From the NCBI GenBank assembly GCA_030063045.1, contig JAQSEB010000186.1:62001-126000 (forward strand): 64,000 nt of DNA. The letters run 5' to 3'. This DNA is from Pratylenchus scribneri. Lineage: Eukaryota; Nematoda; Chromadorea; Rhabditida; Pratylenchidae. Positions 49,701 to 60,683 of this stretch are shown here, piece by piece; within the stretch, counting starts at the first letter, position 1, and every line of letters starts with the position of its first letter. The translations under genes and the position numbers were made by a program. The notes beneath the pieces were generated by a model. That model was not told where the DNA came from. It saw nothing but the letters and a program-made list of their open reading frames with translations, and ran no database searches.

Positions 49701-52700
49701 AAAATAGCAAAAGTATGTATAAATAAATTAAAATTAAGAAAATTAAATTTGTTATTAAAAATAAAAATATTAATTTAAATTAAATTGATGAAAAAATATA
49801 AATTTTACATTACAAAAAATTCGAAAATTTTAGAGGCACTTATAAAAGATAAAACATATTTTGAATTGAATTTTAATTTTACTTTTATAAGAAATGAACA
49901 TTTAATAAAAAATAAATGCCGAAAATTAATATTTAAAATTAACAACGATAAATTTAAATTATTTTAAAGCAATTCAATTTAAATCATGGCCATTTGGCTG
50001 GATTCCGGGCTCATAGAAAAGATGATGTGCATGTGCAGGATACATTCCTCTACCCAAATTCGGTGCCCCAAGACAAAGAAATTAATAATGGTTATTGGAG
50101 TTTGATCGAGGAATATGCCTTGTAAGTCTCGAAAATGATTTGTAAACGCAAACTTATTTTGAATTAAAAGAATAAATAAAAATGATCTTCAAATCTAAAC
50201 TAGTTGAAATGTGAAAACTAAATTTGTCCAAATTAGAAAAACTTTTCTAACATATTATTGGATTTTAAACCAAAATTGCTTTAAGCCTAAAATTCAAATT
50301 TAAAAGCGGTTTTTAAACCTTAATTCAATAACAAATTAATTTTAAATTGAAACGGCTTCAAATAAAAATATTAATTTAAATTGGTTTTAGTCAAAAATTT
50401 TTTCCAATCTTAAAATTTGATTTTTAAATCTCAATTATTTTTCCCGATTATAAAAAATTTAACATGCCGAATCCAATACTTTATAAAAAAATTTTTCATA
50501 GATGTTTGGCCGGACATAAACAATCAATTGCCTATGTTTATACAGGCCCATTGTATATTCCTGAAAAGAATAAAGATAATGGTCAATGGCAGATGAAATA
50601 CAAGGTTTTAAAATGGAAAATAGATTTTTTAAAAAATAATATTATTTTAAAAATTGAAAATTTTCTGTATTATAGTTAAACAAATTATTTTCTTTTGTAT
50701 TAAAATTAAAAGGTGATTGGTACGATGAAAATGATGGCCGTACCAACGCATTTATTTAAAGTAATTTTCTTGGAATTCACAAATGAAAATGATGGAAAAA
50801 AGTCATTTTGGTTGGAATCATTGGTTGTATCCAATGGACAGGAAGGGGAAATTGAAGTAGTGGAAGAAGAAAATGTTGAAAGAAAAAAAGAAGGGTTTGA
50901 AATTAAAGAAGAATTTAAAGAGGAAGAGGGGAAAGATATTACGGTTGAAGTGGAAAAGGACAATCATAGTTGGTACATTTTGGCAAAAAATGAAACAGAA
51001 CTTGATAAGTTCCAGTCACAAAAGGTCGGGTTTTATTTTAGAAGATTATTTGACCATCTTTATATAACATCTTATATTTTTTTCTATTATATTTTTTATA
51101 GTCCCCTCTTAATTCCCAAATATTTATAGCCGAATTACAAAAATTTTCTCTACTTAGCTCAGTTTAATCGAAGGATCAAATTCCAAAAGAATAAAATACG
51201 CCATACATACTTGTAGAAAAATTTATAATTTTATAGGAAAGTTATATACCGATACCTGAAAATATTCAAGCGTTGGTGAAAAACTGCCAGGATCGAACAT
51301 ATAAAGTCACTTATGGAGATGTCAAATCGGGAGGCAAATTTAGGAAGCTTCTTAAACAATATCGTGTGCCCTTAAACTACATTGACAAATTTGCACCAAA
51401 TTTCCAATTGTTAGCCAAATTACCTGCACAATTGCGGTCAATGCCTAATGGGAGCCATTTTGATGAAGATAAATTGGCGGAATTGTTGGCAAGAAATAAC
51501 ACAAAAAAGCATGAAGGTAAAAAAATAATTATCATCAAAATATCTTTTAATTTTTGTAATCAATTTATATATATTGAAATATAAAATTAACCTATTACTA
51601 AAAGCCATAACCCCAAGAAAAAAAAACGAATGAAAAAATATTTTTCTTGAAGCCTTTATGGAGAAAAGTAGCAGTAGCAATGATGAGAAAGAGGAAAAAA
51701 GAAAAAGTGACAATGGAGAAGAATTAACAAGAAAATTAGGTAACAAAAAATGGGTGGCAAGAGAGAAGGGAGTGGCAAAGAAGAAGGAAAAACAGGAAAT
51801 AAAGTCATCAATTTCTGTTGATATTGACGAAAGCACGTCAACTTCTGCTGATGGTAATTACCGGGAAAAGAATTAACTTGGAGGGCAAATCAAAAGTGGG
51901 AGAGGGAGGGGGCATATTAACTGCGTAAGGCAATTAAATTTTTTTTCAAAAGAAATTCTAGTTATAGTTTAATGATCCGATTTATGGGTTCTTTATCGTT
52001 TCCGAAAAAATTGATTCCGGTTTTGCTTCAGGAAAAATGAGTTTATAAATTTTCACTAATTCCTTAAAAATCTGTATTTTTTTTTAGAATTTTTAATGTA
52101 AGATTTTTGTTGTTGATGTTTTGTGAGACGTGAGAGTCCAAGGGTAAAGGAGATTTAAATTTTTATATCGGTTTTCATTGGTTGATTTCCTTGGAAGCTT
52201 TGATTAAAATATAAAACAAATAGCCAATGTAAAAAGTATATAAGCTAACCAGCTAACCATTATCTTATTTTACTTATATTAAAAAAAGACTTGACGGAAA
52301 AGAGCTATAGTAGCACTGCTGATGAGAAAGAGGAAAAAAAGAAAAATAGAAGAAGAAAAAATAAAATTTCGATATTCGAAAAGGAAGATGACAAAGTCGA
52401 AAAGGAAAGAATCGCAAAAGAGGAAGAAGAAAAGCAGAATTCTGTTGCCGTTTTGGATTCTCTGACCTCCGTATCTATTGCCGGTAATATGCGAAATGAA
52501 TTGGAGTTGATAGAACGCAGAGAAGAATATGCCAAAAATGAACATCAAAGGACTTTGGAATTGGAAATGGTGAAACATCAAAGGACTTTAGAGTTGGAAA
52601 CTGATAAACATCAAAAAGCTTTAGAATTAGAAAATGTGAAATATCAAAAGACCTTGGAATTGGAAAACGATAAATATCAAAAAGCTTTGGAATTGGAAAA

Positions 52701-52893
52701 AACGAAACATAAAAAGGCCTTAAAGTTAAAATATACGGAACATCAAAAAGCCCTGGAATTGGAAAATGCGAAACATGAAAAAGCCTTGGAATTGGAAAAT
52801 GTGAAGATTGATAGGTTGAAATTGCAAATACAAAACATGCAATTGCAAATTGAATTGGCCAAATTGAAATCGAAAGAACCACCAAAACAATGA
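46730..52893 (+). CDS. Secreted tandem-domain EndoG/NUC-like nuclease, paralogue 2
   Basis: Exons 46730-46885, 47315-47490, 47837-47987, 48715-49018, 49062-49150, 49539-49712, 49970-50121, 50502-50604, 50713-51024 and 51237-51516 match paralogue 1 in order and phase. Both an 87-nt exon (51653-51739) and a final exon (52289-52893) follow in compatible phase 1. With the 87-nt exon the protein has 862 residues. The signal peptide is MFRHHSIILLYSIFLSIIF. The C-terminal nuclease domain has YDPRKLVANWLLERL, LNHGHLAGFRAH, YPNSVPQDKEINNGYW, LIEEYA, AYVYTGPLYIP and VPTHLFKVIFLEF. The N-terminal domain is again degenerate, with VEWRLAEI in place of the catalytic His motif. After an acidic insert and a conserved C-terminal block (YIDKFAPNFQLLAKLP), the tail is lysine-rich and ends in eight 11-residue repeats of the type HQKALELENVK, probably a coiled coil. 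If exon 51653 is read through, a stop at 51876 gives a shorter tail. Confidence 0.78.
49239..49453. mobile_element. 215-bp MITE with about 48-bp perfect inverted ends
   Basis: The ends read GGTACTTGTCGGCTTTGTAT and its complement, and the perfect inverted repeat extends to GTGAAGGGTCCCC. The centre holds GGGTTAGGG-type strings. The flanks GATTTTAT and GATTTTAC could be a 7-8 bp target duplication with one change. It sits in intron 5 of the second nuclease gene. The GGGTCCCC core also occurs in the repeats near 56663 and 57597. Confidence 0.88.
52539..52808 (+). repeat. Eight coding 33-bp (11-residue) repeats
   Basis: Within the last exon of nuclease paralogue 2, eight units of 11 codons follow the pattern [HY]-[QEK]-[KR]-[AT]-L-[EK]-L-[EK]-x-x-[KE]. 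Leucines at two fixed positions and a charged remainder fit a hendecad coiled coil. The units differ at many synonymous and some amino-acid positions, so the array is not brand-new. Confidence 0.9.
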
Positions 52894-53711
52894 GGATTGG
52901 ATTAAGAAGATTTTTTATCGACGAAAGTTTAATCTTTCTATTATTTTTCTTCCATTTTCTGTAAAACTATTTGTTGCTAAATCTTCTGGACTATATCTTC
53001 CAATGTGTTGAAAGAATTTAAGCTTATAGTTTAAATATAGTTTAAATGATTATCGATGTCGAATCGGCTCTTGGCATCATCTCCACAATGTACAAATGTG
53101 AAAGAGTTTACAATTTGACAAATGAAAAATTCATTTTAATTTTGAAATAAATAAATATAATTAATGTTTTGAAGAAATTCTAAAAAAGATATTTGCTAAG
53201 ATTTTTTCGAATATTTTCTTCCAATATTTTGATTGAAATTTAAAATGAATTTTTCGTTAGTACATTTGTGGTCTTGCACAAATTTGGACTCATCTTTGCC
53301 TATTATGAGATGTGGGGAAGTCCCTGGACGAGGAATAAGCATTTGTATACAAAATTTTTTGATAATTTAATTTTTCTAACCATAAATGAAGTGGAATATC
53401 AATGTATTAAAAATATTGCTAATCTGTGCTTTTGAATATCGATTTTAAAATTAGTAGTTAAAAATCAAAATGCATGATTTCTATCCTTTTTAAAAATAAG
53501 ATTTTCATGAAAATGTTTATCTAGAATAAAAATTAAGAAGTTAAAAAATAAATAAAATTTAAAAGAAATTTAATTGAAAAATTTTTATGGAGAAAAGAAA
53601 CATTGATCGACCAGAGGAACTGGTCCAGGGCCAAAAAATGACGAAATAGATTGGGGGACGGAAGGGATTATATCAAGATCAAGAGTCTATAAATTGATCT
53701 AATTTAAACAA
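52894..53711. other. Intergenic stretch between convergent genes
   Basis: It lies between the 3' ends of the nuclease gene (plus) and the SPRY-like gene (minus), so it holds both 3' UTRs. No exon or repeat recognised. Confidence 0.4.
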
Positions 53712-56331
53712 TCAAGAATCCATATATTCATCCAATTTAAATTTGAATCCATCCAATTTGATGACAGCTTTTTGGCCTGGGATACCAAATTGAATTGCTG
53801 CATATTTTCCAGAAAAATCATCAGGAAGAGTAAAAGAACCTGAATATAGCAAAAATATGATTTAAAAAATATATTATAAATGAAAAAAATACAAAATTAA
53901 ATTATTTTCCTAAAAATTCTCTTTTAGAATATATTATATCTAACTCGATTTTTCGGGATAATACTAGAATTTAGATAACAAAATTTTTTGAAAAAATTTG
54001 ACAATTTTTAACCATTTTTATAGCTTATTTTTTGAATCAATTCATCTTTAAAAATTTGCATATTAAATATTAATATTTATTGGCATAAATTTGAAAATTT
54101 TTTCTTATTAAAAATGCTCATAAATTTCCCAAGAATTTGATTTTTTTCTCAACAAATTGAAATAAATATGAATAAAATAATAAATTAGACAAAAATATAT
54201 ATTTTAGAAAAAATATTAAATTTACCAAATTTGTTTCCCATTGCAGTGATAAAACATTTGGCCCGAGAATTTCCTTTCGAAGGTTTGATTCCAATACCAA
54301 TTACCGCGCCAGGCTTTTGCGAATGGTTTTTAGTTGCATTTGGATCTTTCTTATTGCAAAATACTTTGATTGGAGATCCATCCTAAATTCAAAGAATGAA
54401 AATTGCTTTAAATGGAAGAATAAAAAACTAATCATTTAATTGTATGCTGCTGACATGTATATAATATTAATATTTTTGAATTTTATGCAATTATAAATAG
54501 ATAATCAAATTTTTGACCAGAAATTTATAAAAGGGTGAATTTAACTTAAATTTTTATAATTTTCTCTATTTGACGCACAAAAAATGGAAAATTTACGAAT
54601 TCATTTTGAGATTTAATAATAAGACTTATTTTTAGCAAATTTTTATGTAAAATTTCATTACAAAAATCTATTCTGAAATTTTGATAAAAATGGAAAAATT
54701 TGCCATCAAACATACCTTGCATTCTATTCCAATTGTATTTTTCACAGTTCCAAGAATTAAGCCATGCAAGTTGAAATTCTCATCACAAAATCCAATCCGA
54801 GCGCTAATTAATGAAAAAATTCATTAATCTCATTTTTTATTAAATTTACCAAAAATTCTTTTCACTAAAAATGACTTCAAAATAAATTTTCGGCATTGCA
54901 CTGCGAATAGAATGAAGTCCTGAAAACATTAAAAAAATGAATTTTCTATAAGTATTTTTCTTAATGCCCAAATAGAAAATCAATTCAAATGGAAAAATGG
55001 ATTATTTTTCAAATAATTAAATTATTTTGATTTAGTAAAAAATGAAAATTATTTCATCTAAAATAATAGATTCTTGGCTGCTATTCGAGATTTTTTTTAT
55101 TCTGATTTTTTCATAAAATTTTTGGAATTATGCTCAAAAAATCAAAGATAAATTTGCAAATCCTATAATAGTTTTTATAATAATAAAAAAGCTCCCGAAT
55201 TTTCAGCAAAAATAGCAGTAATGGGCTCTAATTTGAAAATGTAGATATCAAAATAGGTTTTGGATTTAGTAAACAAAATGTTTTATTTTTCAATTAATAA
55301 TAAAATTTTTTATTTTACCAATTGCTGAAGCAATGTTTTCTAAAACTATTCCATCGATTTGGGTGGATACAACAATGCATGGTGATGAAGGTCCAAAATT
55401 TTGTGCCATTTCCTCTTCATTTATTTCATCCAAAATTTGTTCATCTTCCAATTCTTCATCTTCTTGTGTGTTTTTTGATTGTTGCTGCTCAACATCATCT
55501 ATTAATACATTGACTGATTGGATTTGGATCGGTGGCATATTTGTATTATCCGAAAACCTAAAATTTTTTTATTAAAAAAATTTTTTATTATCAAAAAAAC
55601 CTGCAGGGTTACCATCTCAAAAACACAAAAATATATCATTTTTAATTAAAAATCAAGAAAAATATAACAAAAAAAATAAAATCTGGCAAAAATATGGCTC
55701 TTTAAAAATGTTAAAATATAAAACTAAAATTTAAAATTTTTCTATTTTTATGACTACATTTATGAGGAATTCGAGCTGCGAAATAGAGCTATTCATAAAT
55801 TTTAAAATCTTATAGAGTAGTAAGCAAAAATGGGCGGGATGCTAAAAATTTAGCGAAAATTTAATAATCCGCCCAAATTTGTGAAGTAGACAAAAATATA
55901 TCAGAGGGGTATCAAAAATATGGAAAATAGTATATTTATGTGGTTATACATGGCAACCCTGAAATATTGTTTTTAATATCCAAAAACCCACGATCTATCT
56001 GTTGCTGGATTTTCTCCTTGTTCCATATTTTTGATAAGATCGCTTCCTTGTGGATTTATAGAATTAAATTGGCGACTCCATGCGCCCGAAATCCGTGCAA
56101 TCAAATTGGTCACTTTCTCACCGACCGACTCCAATTCAGCTTCACAAGTAATCAAAGATTGCTGAATGAAAAATTTTTAATTTTATTTTAAAATGTGAAT
56201 CCAACTTGAATGGTTTGTTTTCTTTCAGTCAATTCCGCATGTTTTCGTTTGGCCACCAACAATGCCTGTGCTAGATTTTCAAAGTCATCCGACGTTTCAT
56301 CATTGTGCAATCCTCGAATTCCATCAGACAT
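53712..56331 (-). CDS. Divergent SPRY-like protein with distinct N-terminus
   Basis: Seven exons are readable. Exon 1 from 56331 encodes MSDGIRGLHNDETSDDFENL and an Ala/Lys helix. Exon 2 encodes a helix (CEAELESVGEKVTNLIARI). Exon 3 (about 55543-55310) is very acidic and encodes QEDEELEDEQILDEINEEEM. Exons 4-7 form a SPRY-like domain: IRSAMPKIYFEVIF, RIGFCDENFNLHG, VIGIGIKPSKGNSRAKCF, and a last exon ending DGFKFKLDEYMDS at 53712. Intron positions and phases in the SPRY part match those of copies A-F. The exon 2 to exon 3 join is out of phase as drawn, so an exon may be missed or the first two exons may belong to another transcript. Intron 2 contains a MITE (55604-55961). Predicted binding protein, function unknown. 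Confidence 0.6.
55604..55961. mobile_element. Possible MITE with CAGGGTTRCCAT ends
   Basis: The left end CAGGGTTACCAT and right end ATGGCAACCCTG are inverted repeats with one mismatch over 12 bp. No matching target duplication is visible. It lies in an intron of the SPRY-like gene at 53712. No coding content. Confidence 0.55.
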
Positions 56332-56499
56332 TTTTATTTAATTTTATTTGGAATCAAAAATAATATTATTGGTGCAATGAAATTATTTGATCTTTAAAAT
56401 TTGTTTTACTTAAAATTTAAATTTTTATCGACTTAAAAATTTTTTTCCAAAAACGATTAAAAATATGTGTGTCATGAAAAATTGACAAAAATTTTAATT

Positions 56500-57975
56500 T
56501 GAACCAAATGTACTTTTTCGTTTTGTGACATCCACATAAAAACGTATGAAAATCACATCCTAGAGGTATTTTGGGAGCTGATCAAGAATTTGAGTGAGCT
56601 TATTTTTTGCTTATCTCGTCAATGCCATGAGTTAGGTTAAATTTAAAATTGAAAAAGTAAAGGGTCCCCCCTTTGCTTCGAAACTCGGAAAAAAGTCAAA
56701 AATTTTTCGCCCAAATTATGGCTCAATCGACGGGTCTTGACTCTTGATGAACTGATCATTAATCTACCCCCATTCACACTCCAAAATCGGCCATTTATTT
56801 GTAAACATTCTTTTTTATTTTTGATTTTTCAAATATTTGATTATATTTTGTGTTTTTTTTTATTTTCAAATAAATTTTTACGGCCGAAATGGGTGAAAGG
56901 GTCAATACTCAACGGAATGGGCAAGGGTCGGTGATGTCAGATTCGTGTTCTATGCCCACGAAAACCCTCAGAAAACATTTTTTAAAATTAAAAAATTTTT
57001 CATACGGCAATTCTTAAGGATTGCCTTGATTTCAAGTCAAATAGAATTTTTTTAATATAATTTTTGGTACATAAAACGGTGTAATGAAATGATTAATATG
57101 TTTGCAAGAAAAAGACATAAAATATCTGGGGGAAAATGACTATGGTGAGTTGATGAGGAAGATAGTTGATTTTGACTCACAAAGGAAGGCTACTACTCAG
57201 TACTCATTTGCACTTGAATTTCATGATTTATTCAACTCATTCACTCTCAGATTAGGCTAATCTTTGGAATTTATATGGAATTCAGAGGAGGATTGAATTT
57301 GTGAATTCAACTTTTAAATTTTATGAACTAAAATTTAATATCTTTGACTTTGAATATCACATTTTTTGGAATTGGAAGAGGGAATTTCCAAATAAAAAAG
57401 TGGAAGGAATTTATTTGATATGATATGATTATGAACTAACAATTTTTGCCCTTTTATCGGCACTTTTCCATTTAGCGAAACCCTCATTTAAAGTATGAAA
57501 ATCACATCCTATAGGTAATTTTGAATGCTAATCACTTTATTTTTTGCCTATCACATAAATGCCGTGAGTTACGTAAAATTTTAAATTGGGTAAAGGGTCC
57601 CCTCTTTGCATCGAAACTCAGAAAAAGGATCGAAAAATTTTTCGTCCAAATTATGACTCATTCGACTTATCTTCTTGAATTAATCATTATTCATTAATCT
57701 ACTTTTAGTTTCGCATGAAACTCAAAAGTCAAAAAACTTATGACCATTTTATTTTCATAGATATTTAAGGCTAAGATTTCGGCTTAAGATAAAGGCTTAG
57801 GCTAGATTTAGAGCTTGGAGCTCTGAGCTTAGGAATCTTAATGAAGTCCAATGTATAACTTGAGCTTAATTTTAAGCTCAGATTTGTGATCAGCTCCCAA
57901 AATTACCTCTAGAATATTTTTTCATCGTTTTTGGTGCGCTGTCGCAAAACGGAAAAGTACCCTTTTATCCATTTT
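56500..57975. repeat. Composite repeat with inverted ends and internal direct repeat
   Basis: The left part (GTACTTTTTCGTTTTGTGAC ... AGAGGTATTTTGGGAGCTGATCA) reappears inverted near 57890-57970. A block of about 250 bp including ATGAAAATCACATCCTA, AAAGGGTCCCC and AATTTTTCG is also repeated directly at about 56545-56780 and 57490-57720. This is the layout of a decayed transposon with inverted ends and internal duplication. No protein-coding frame was found. Confidence 0.6.
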
Positions 57976-58412
57976 CATATAAAAAAAACAATAATTTGCA
58001 TTTTCATCATATTCTTCGATGTCGCATATTTTGATTGACATTGGAGAAATCAAAAAACTCATTAATTTTATTTTCCTCTATTTTCTATAGTACAGTAAAA
58101 TATTGAAATATTAGCTCGAGGCAATTTTCCCAAGCCATCCATCATCCACATCCTCCATCTCGATAATATTGGTGTGCGTAATGACTAGACTATCAAATCC
58201 ATATCCAACACTCACATTTCTCTGTGTTATCGTTGGATCTTCTAAAATAATTTTACTTTGATAAATGATATACTAATATTCAAATATTTGCACGAGGCTA
58301 TTTCCCATTAATTTTAACAATTTTTTTTTCATATTTTAATCTGGGAATGGAATTTGATGACCTTTTTTATTTAGAAAATGGACATTCCTCTCTTTTAAAA
58401 TGTCATTTTGAC

Positions 58413-59237
58413 CAGGGGTGGGGCCGCAATTGCGAATTGCGGTTGCGATTGCCGCAATTGCGGCGTTTTAGTTGCGGTGCGATTGCGGTTGCGAAAATTG
58501 CTCAAGTTGCGGAAATTTGCGAAAAAAGCAAAGGGGGGACCCTTTGCTATTTTCAACCTAAAATTTGAATAATTTTTTGGCACGAATTCCTTTTTTAATT
58601 AAAAATTACTTCTTTTTCTTGCAATATTTTGTTTTTCTAATTTATTTTTCAATTAAATCATAAATATATTTATAATAATTGTTTTAAGAATAAAAAAATT
58701 TAAAAATTTCATGATTTTTGATGATATTATTTTGAAAGAATTGGCCAAATATTAAAAGCAACAAGAAAAACCGCTTATAAAATAACCAATTATCTATGCT
58801 CAATAAAAAAATAACCAATATTAATACAGCATTTAAAAATGCAACCTTTTTATAAAGAATGAGAAAAAAATTTGATCGGAAAATTAGGTAAGTCGGCTGG
58901 GTTCATTGGGGACGATTTTGCCAAAATTCGAAACCAGAAAATTTGAAAAAATTCATTTTTATATCAAAATAAGAAACTCTAAAATTTTGTTTTTTAAAAT
59001 ATCAAAAATTTTTGAAAAATCATTTAATATAATTTTTTAGATAAAAATTTCACTTTTTTAGTATTTTCAGAATTTTTTTCTATTTTTAAGCGATTTTTGA
59101 AAAATTGCGATTGCGGTTGCGATTGCCGCAATTGCGGCGTTTCAGTTGCCATGCGATTGCGGTTGCGATTTGGAAGTGAGTTGCGATTGCGAAGCAAATT
59201 GCGATTGCGATTTTTTTGAGTTGCGGCCCCAGCCCTG
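58413..59237. mobile_element. 825-bp hAT-type MITE with exact 8-bp target duplication
   Basis: The ends are CAGGGGTGGGGCCGCAA and TTGCGGCCCCAGCCCTG, inverted repeats with one mismatch in 17 bp. Both flanks are ATTTTGAC (58405-58412 and 59238-59245), an exact 8-bp duplication as made by hAT transposases. Subterminal regions at both ends are rich in TTGCGATTGCGG-type repeats. No transposase is encoded. Confidence 0.9.
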
Positions 59238-59482
59238 ATTTTGACTATAATTGAACATTTTCCATTAAACGAAATTGCATCAACTGGCCATTTTGCTGTA
59301 TGGAAAGGAGGCGAATTCTTCACAAATCCTTCAAAAAATATTTAATTAATTACCCATATGTTTTTATTCCTTCTACAAAATTCATTTCCAATTTATGTAT
59401 ATTATAAATAAATGGAATTTTTCGTTTTAAATTTAATTACCTAATTTAATTTAGAATATACAAACTAATAAATTTTCTGAAA

Positions 59483-60683
59483 ATGGAACAACAAATCAAA
59501 CATAAAATCATCGAATTACAAAAGGAAAATGAGAATTTGAAAGAAGAAAAATGCCAAATGAATGGAGAAATTGTTGGAATGAAGGATGAAAATATAAAAT
59601 TGGTGGGAGAAAATCGTGAATTGAAAAGAAAGATCAAACAAATTGAGGCTTATATGAAGAAAGTAGGTTTATTTCTAAATAAATTTAATTATTAATTTTA
59701 AAATTTTGTAAGAAAAAATTCTCAATTCCTCTTCGAAAAATGCCAACCGAATTGATGAATGAATTATTTGCCACAATGACATTAAAAAAGCGATTTAGTT
59801 TTCTTGCCAAAATGCCGTATAGTCTCTTGGCAAGAAATGTTCAACAAATGATAAACGGCATTAAAGAGGTGAAATATTTTTTAAAATTAAAATAATGTTT
59901 ATTTCCAGGCAATGAAGCGCAACAAATTGAATGAGAAGGATTGTGGGCAAAAATTGACAATTTCGAATGATGGATTGACAGCCAATTATTTTGGCCCACC
60001 ATTTAGTAATAATTAAACCATAAAATTAATATAAACATTTTTAATTTCATAATTATTTTTAGGACCTAATTGCGTCCGCGCCATTTTGCCTGTTCCATTA
60101 TTTAATTTGAAGCCCATCAAAAAACCGATCATTTCTTTTTACTATGAAATAGAAATTTTGAATGAGTATTTTAATAAAATTTTTATATAATTCATTATAT
60201 CATTCATTATTAAGGAATGATCTCATTGATATTGGATTTTGTCCTGAACATTTTCCAATGGAAGATGAAGAACTTGGTTGCGAGGAAGATTTTTCGATTG
60301 CATTTTACAAAAAAGAAGCAATTTGGATTGAAGGATCCTGTAAGAAATTTGAAAATGCCGATGAATCTTTCGAGAAAGACAATTTTATTGGCATTGGCAT
60401 AATCCATCAGCCGAATGAGAAAATGGAATGTTTTGCCACTAGGAATGGCAAATTCTTGGGTAAAATCAAATCATTAATTTAAATAATTCAAAATAATTGT
60501 CAATTTTCCAATGAAAAAATAAATAATTTTAATTTAGGGAAAATTGAACTGGCTCCAAAATTTGTCGGCATCGAATTATTTCCGGTGATCAGTTTTTATG
60601 ATATTGGCGGTTCAATTCGTGTGAATTTTGGCAAGGATAAATGGCAATTCAAAGAATTCAAAAGTATCCTTGAATATGAATGA
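59483..60683 (+). CDS. Coiled-coil/F-box-like/SPRY protein, family copy F
   Basis: Six exons with all phases closing. Exon 1 from 59483 encodes a coiled coil (HKIIELQKENENLKEEK, NRELKRKIKQIEAYMKK). Exon 2 encodes MPTELMNELFATMTLKKRF and SLLARNVQQMINGIKE. Exon 3 encodes AMKRNKLNEKDCGQKLTIS. Exon 4 encodes VRAILPVPLFNLKPI. Exon 5 encodes GFCPEHFPMEDEELG, AIWIEGSCKKFEN and FIGIGIIHQPNEKMECF. The last exon encodes SIRVNFGKDKWQFKEF and ends at 60683. Intact. Exon 2 is more diverged than in the other copies (TLKKRFSFL instead of PLENAFGLL). Function as for copy B: predicted protein-binding adaptor. Confidence 0.8.

Noticed and set aside
51438..51836. 132-codon minus-strand open frame
   Set aside because: Antisense shadow of the lysine-rich exon of nuclease paralogue 2.
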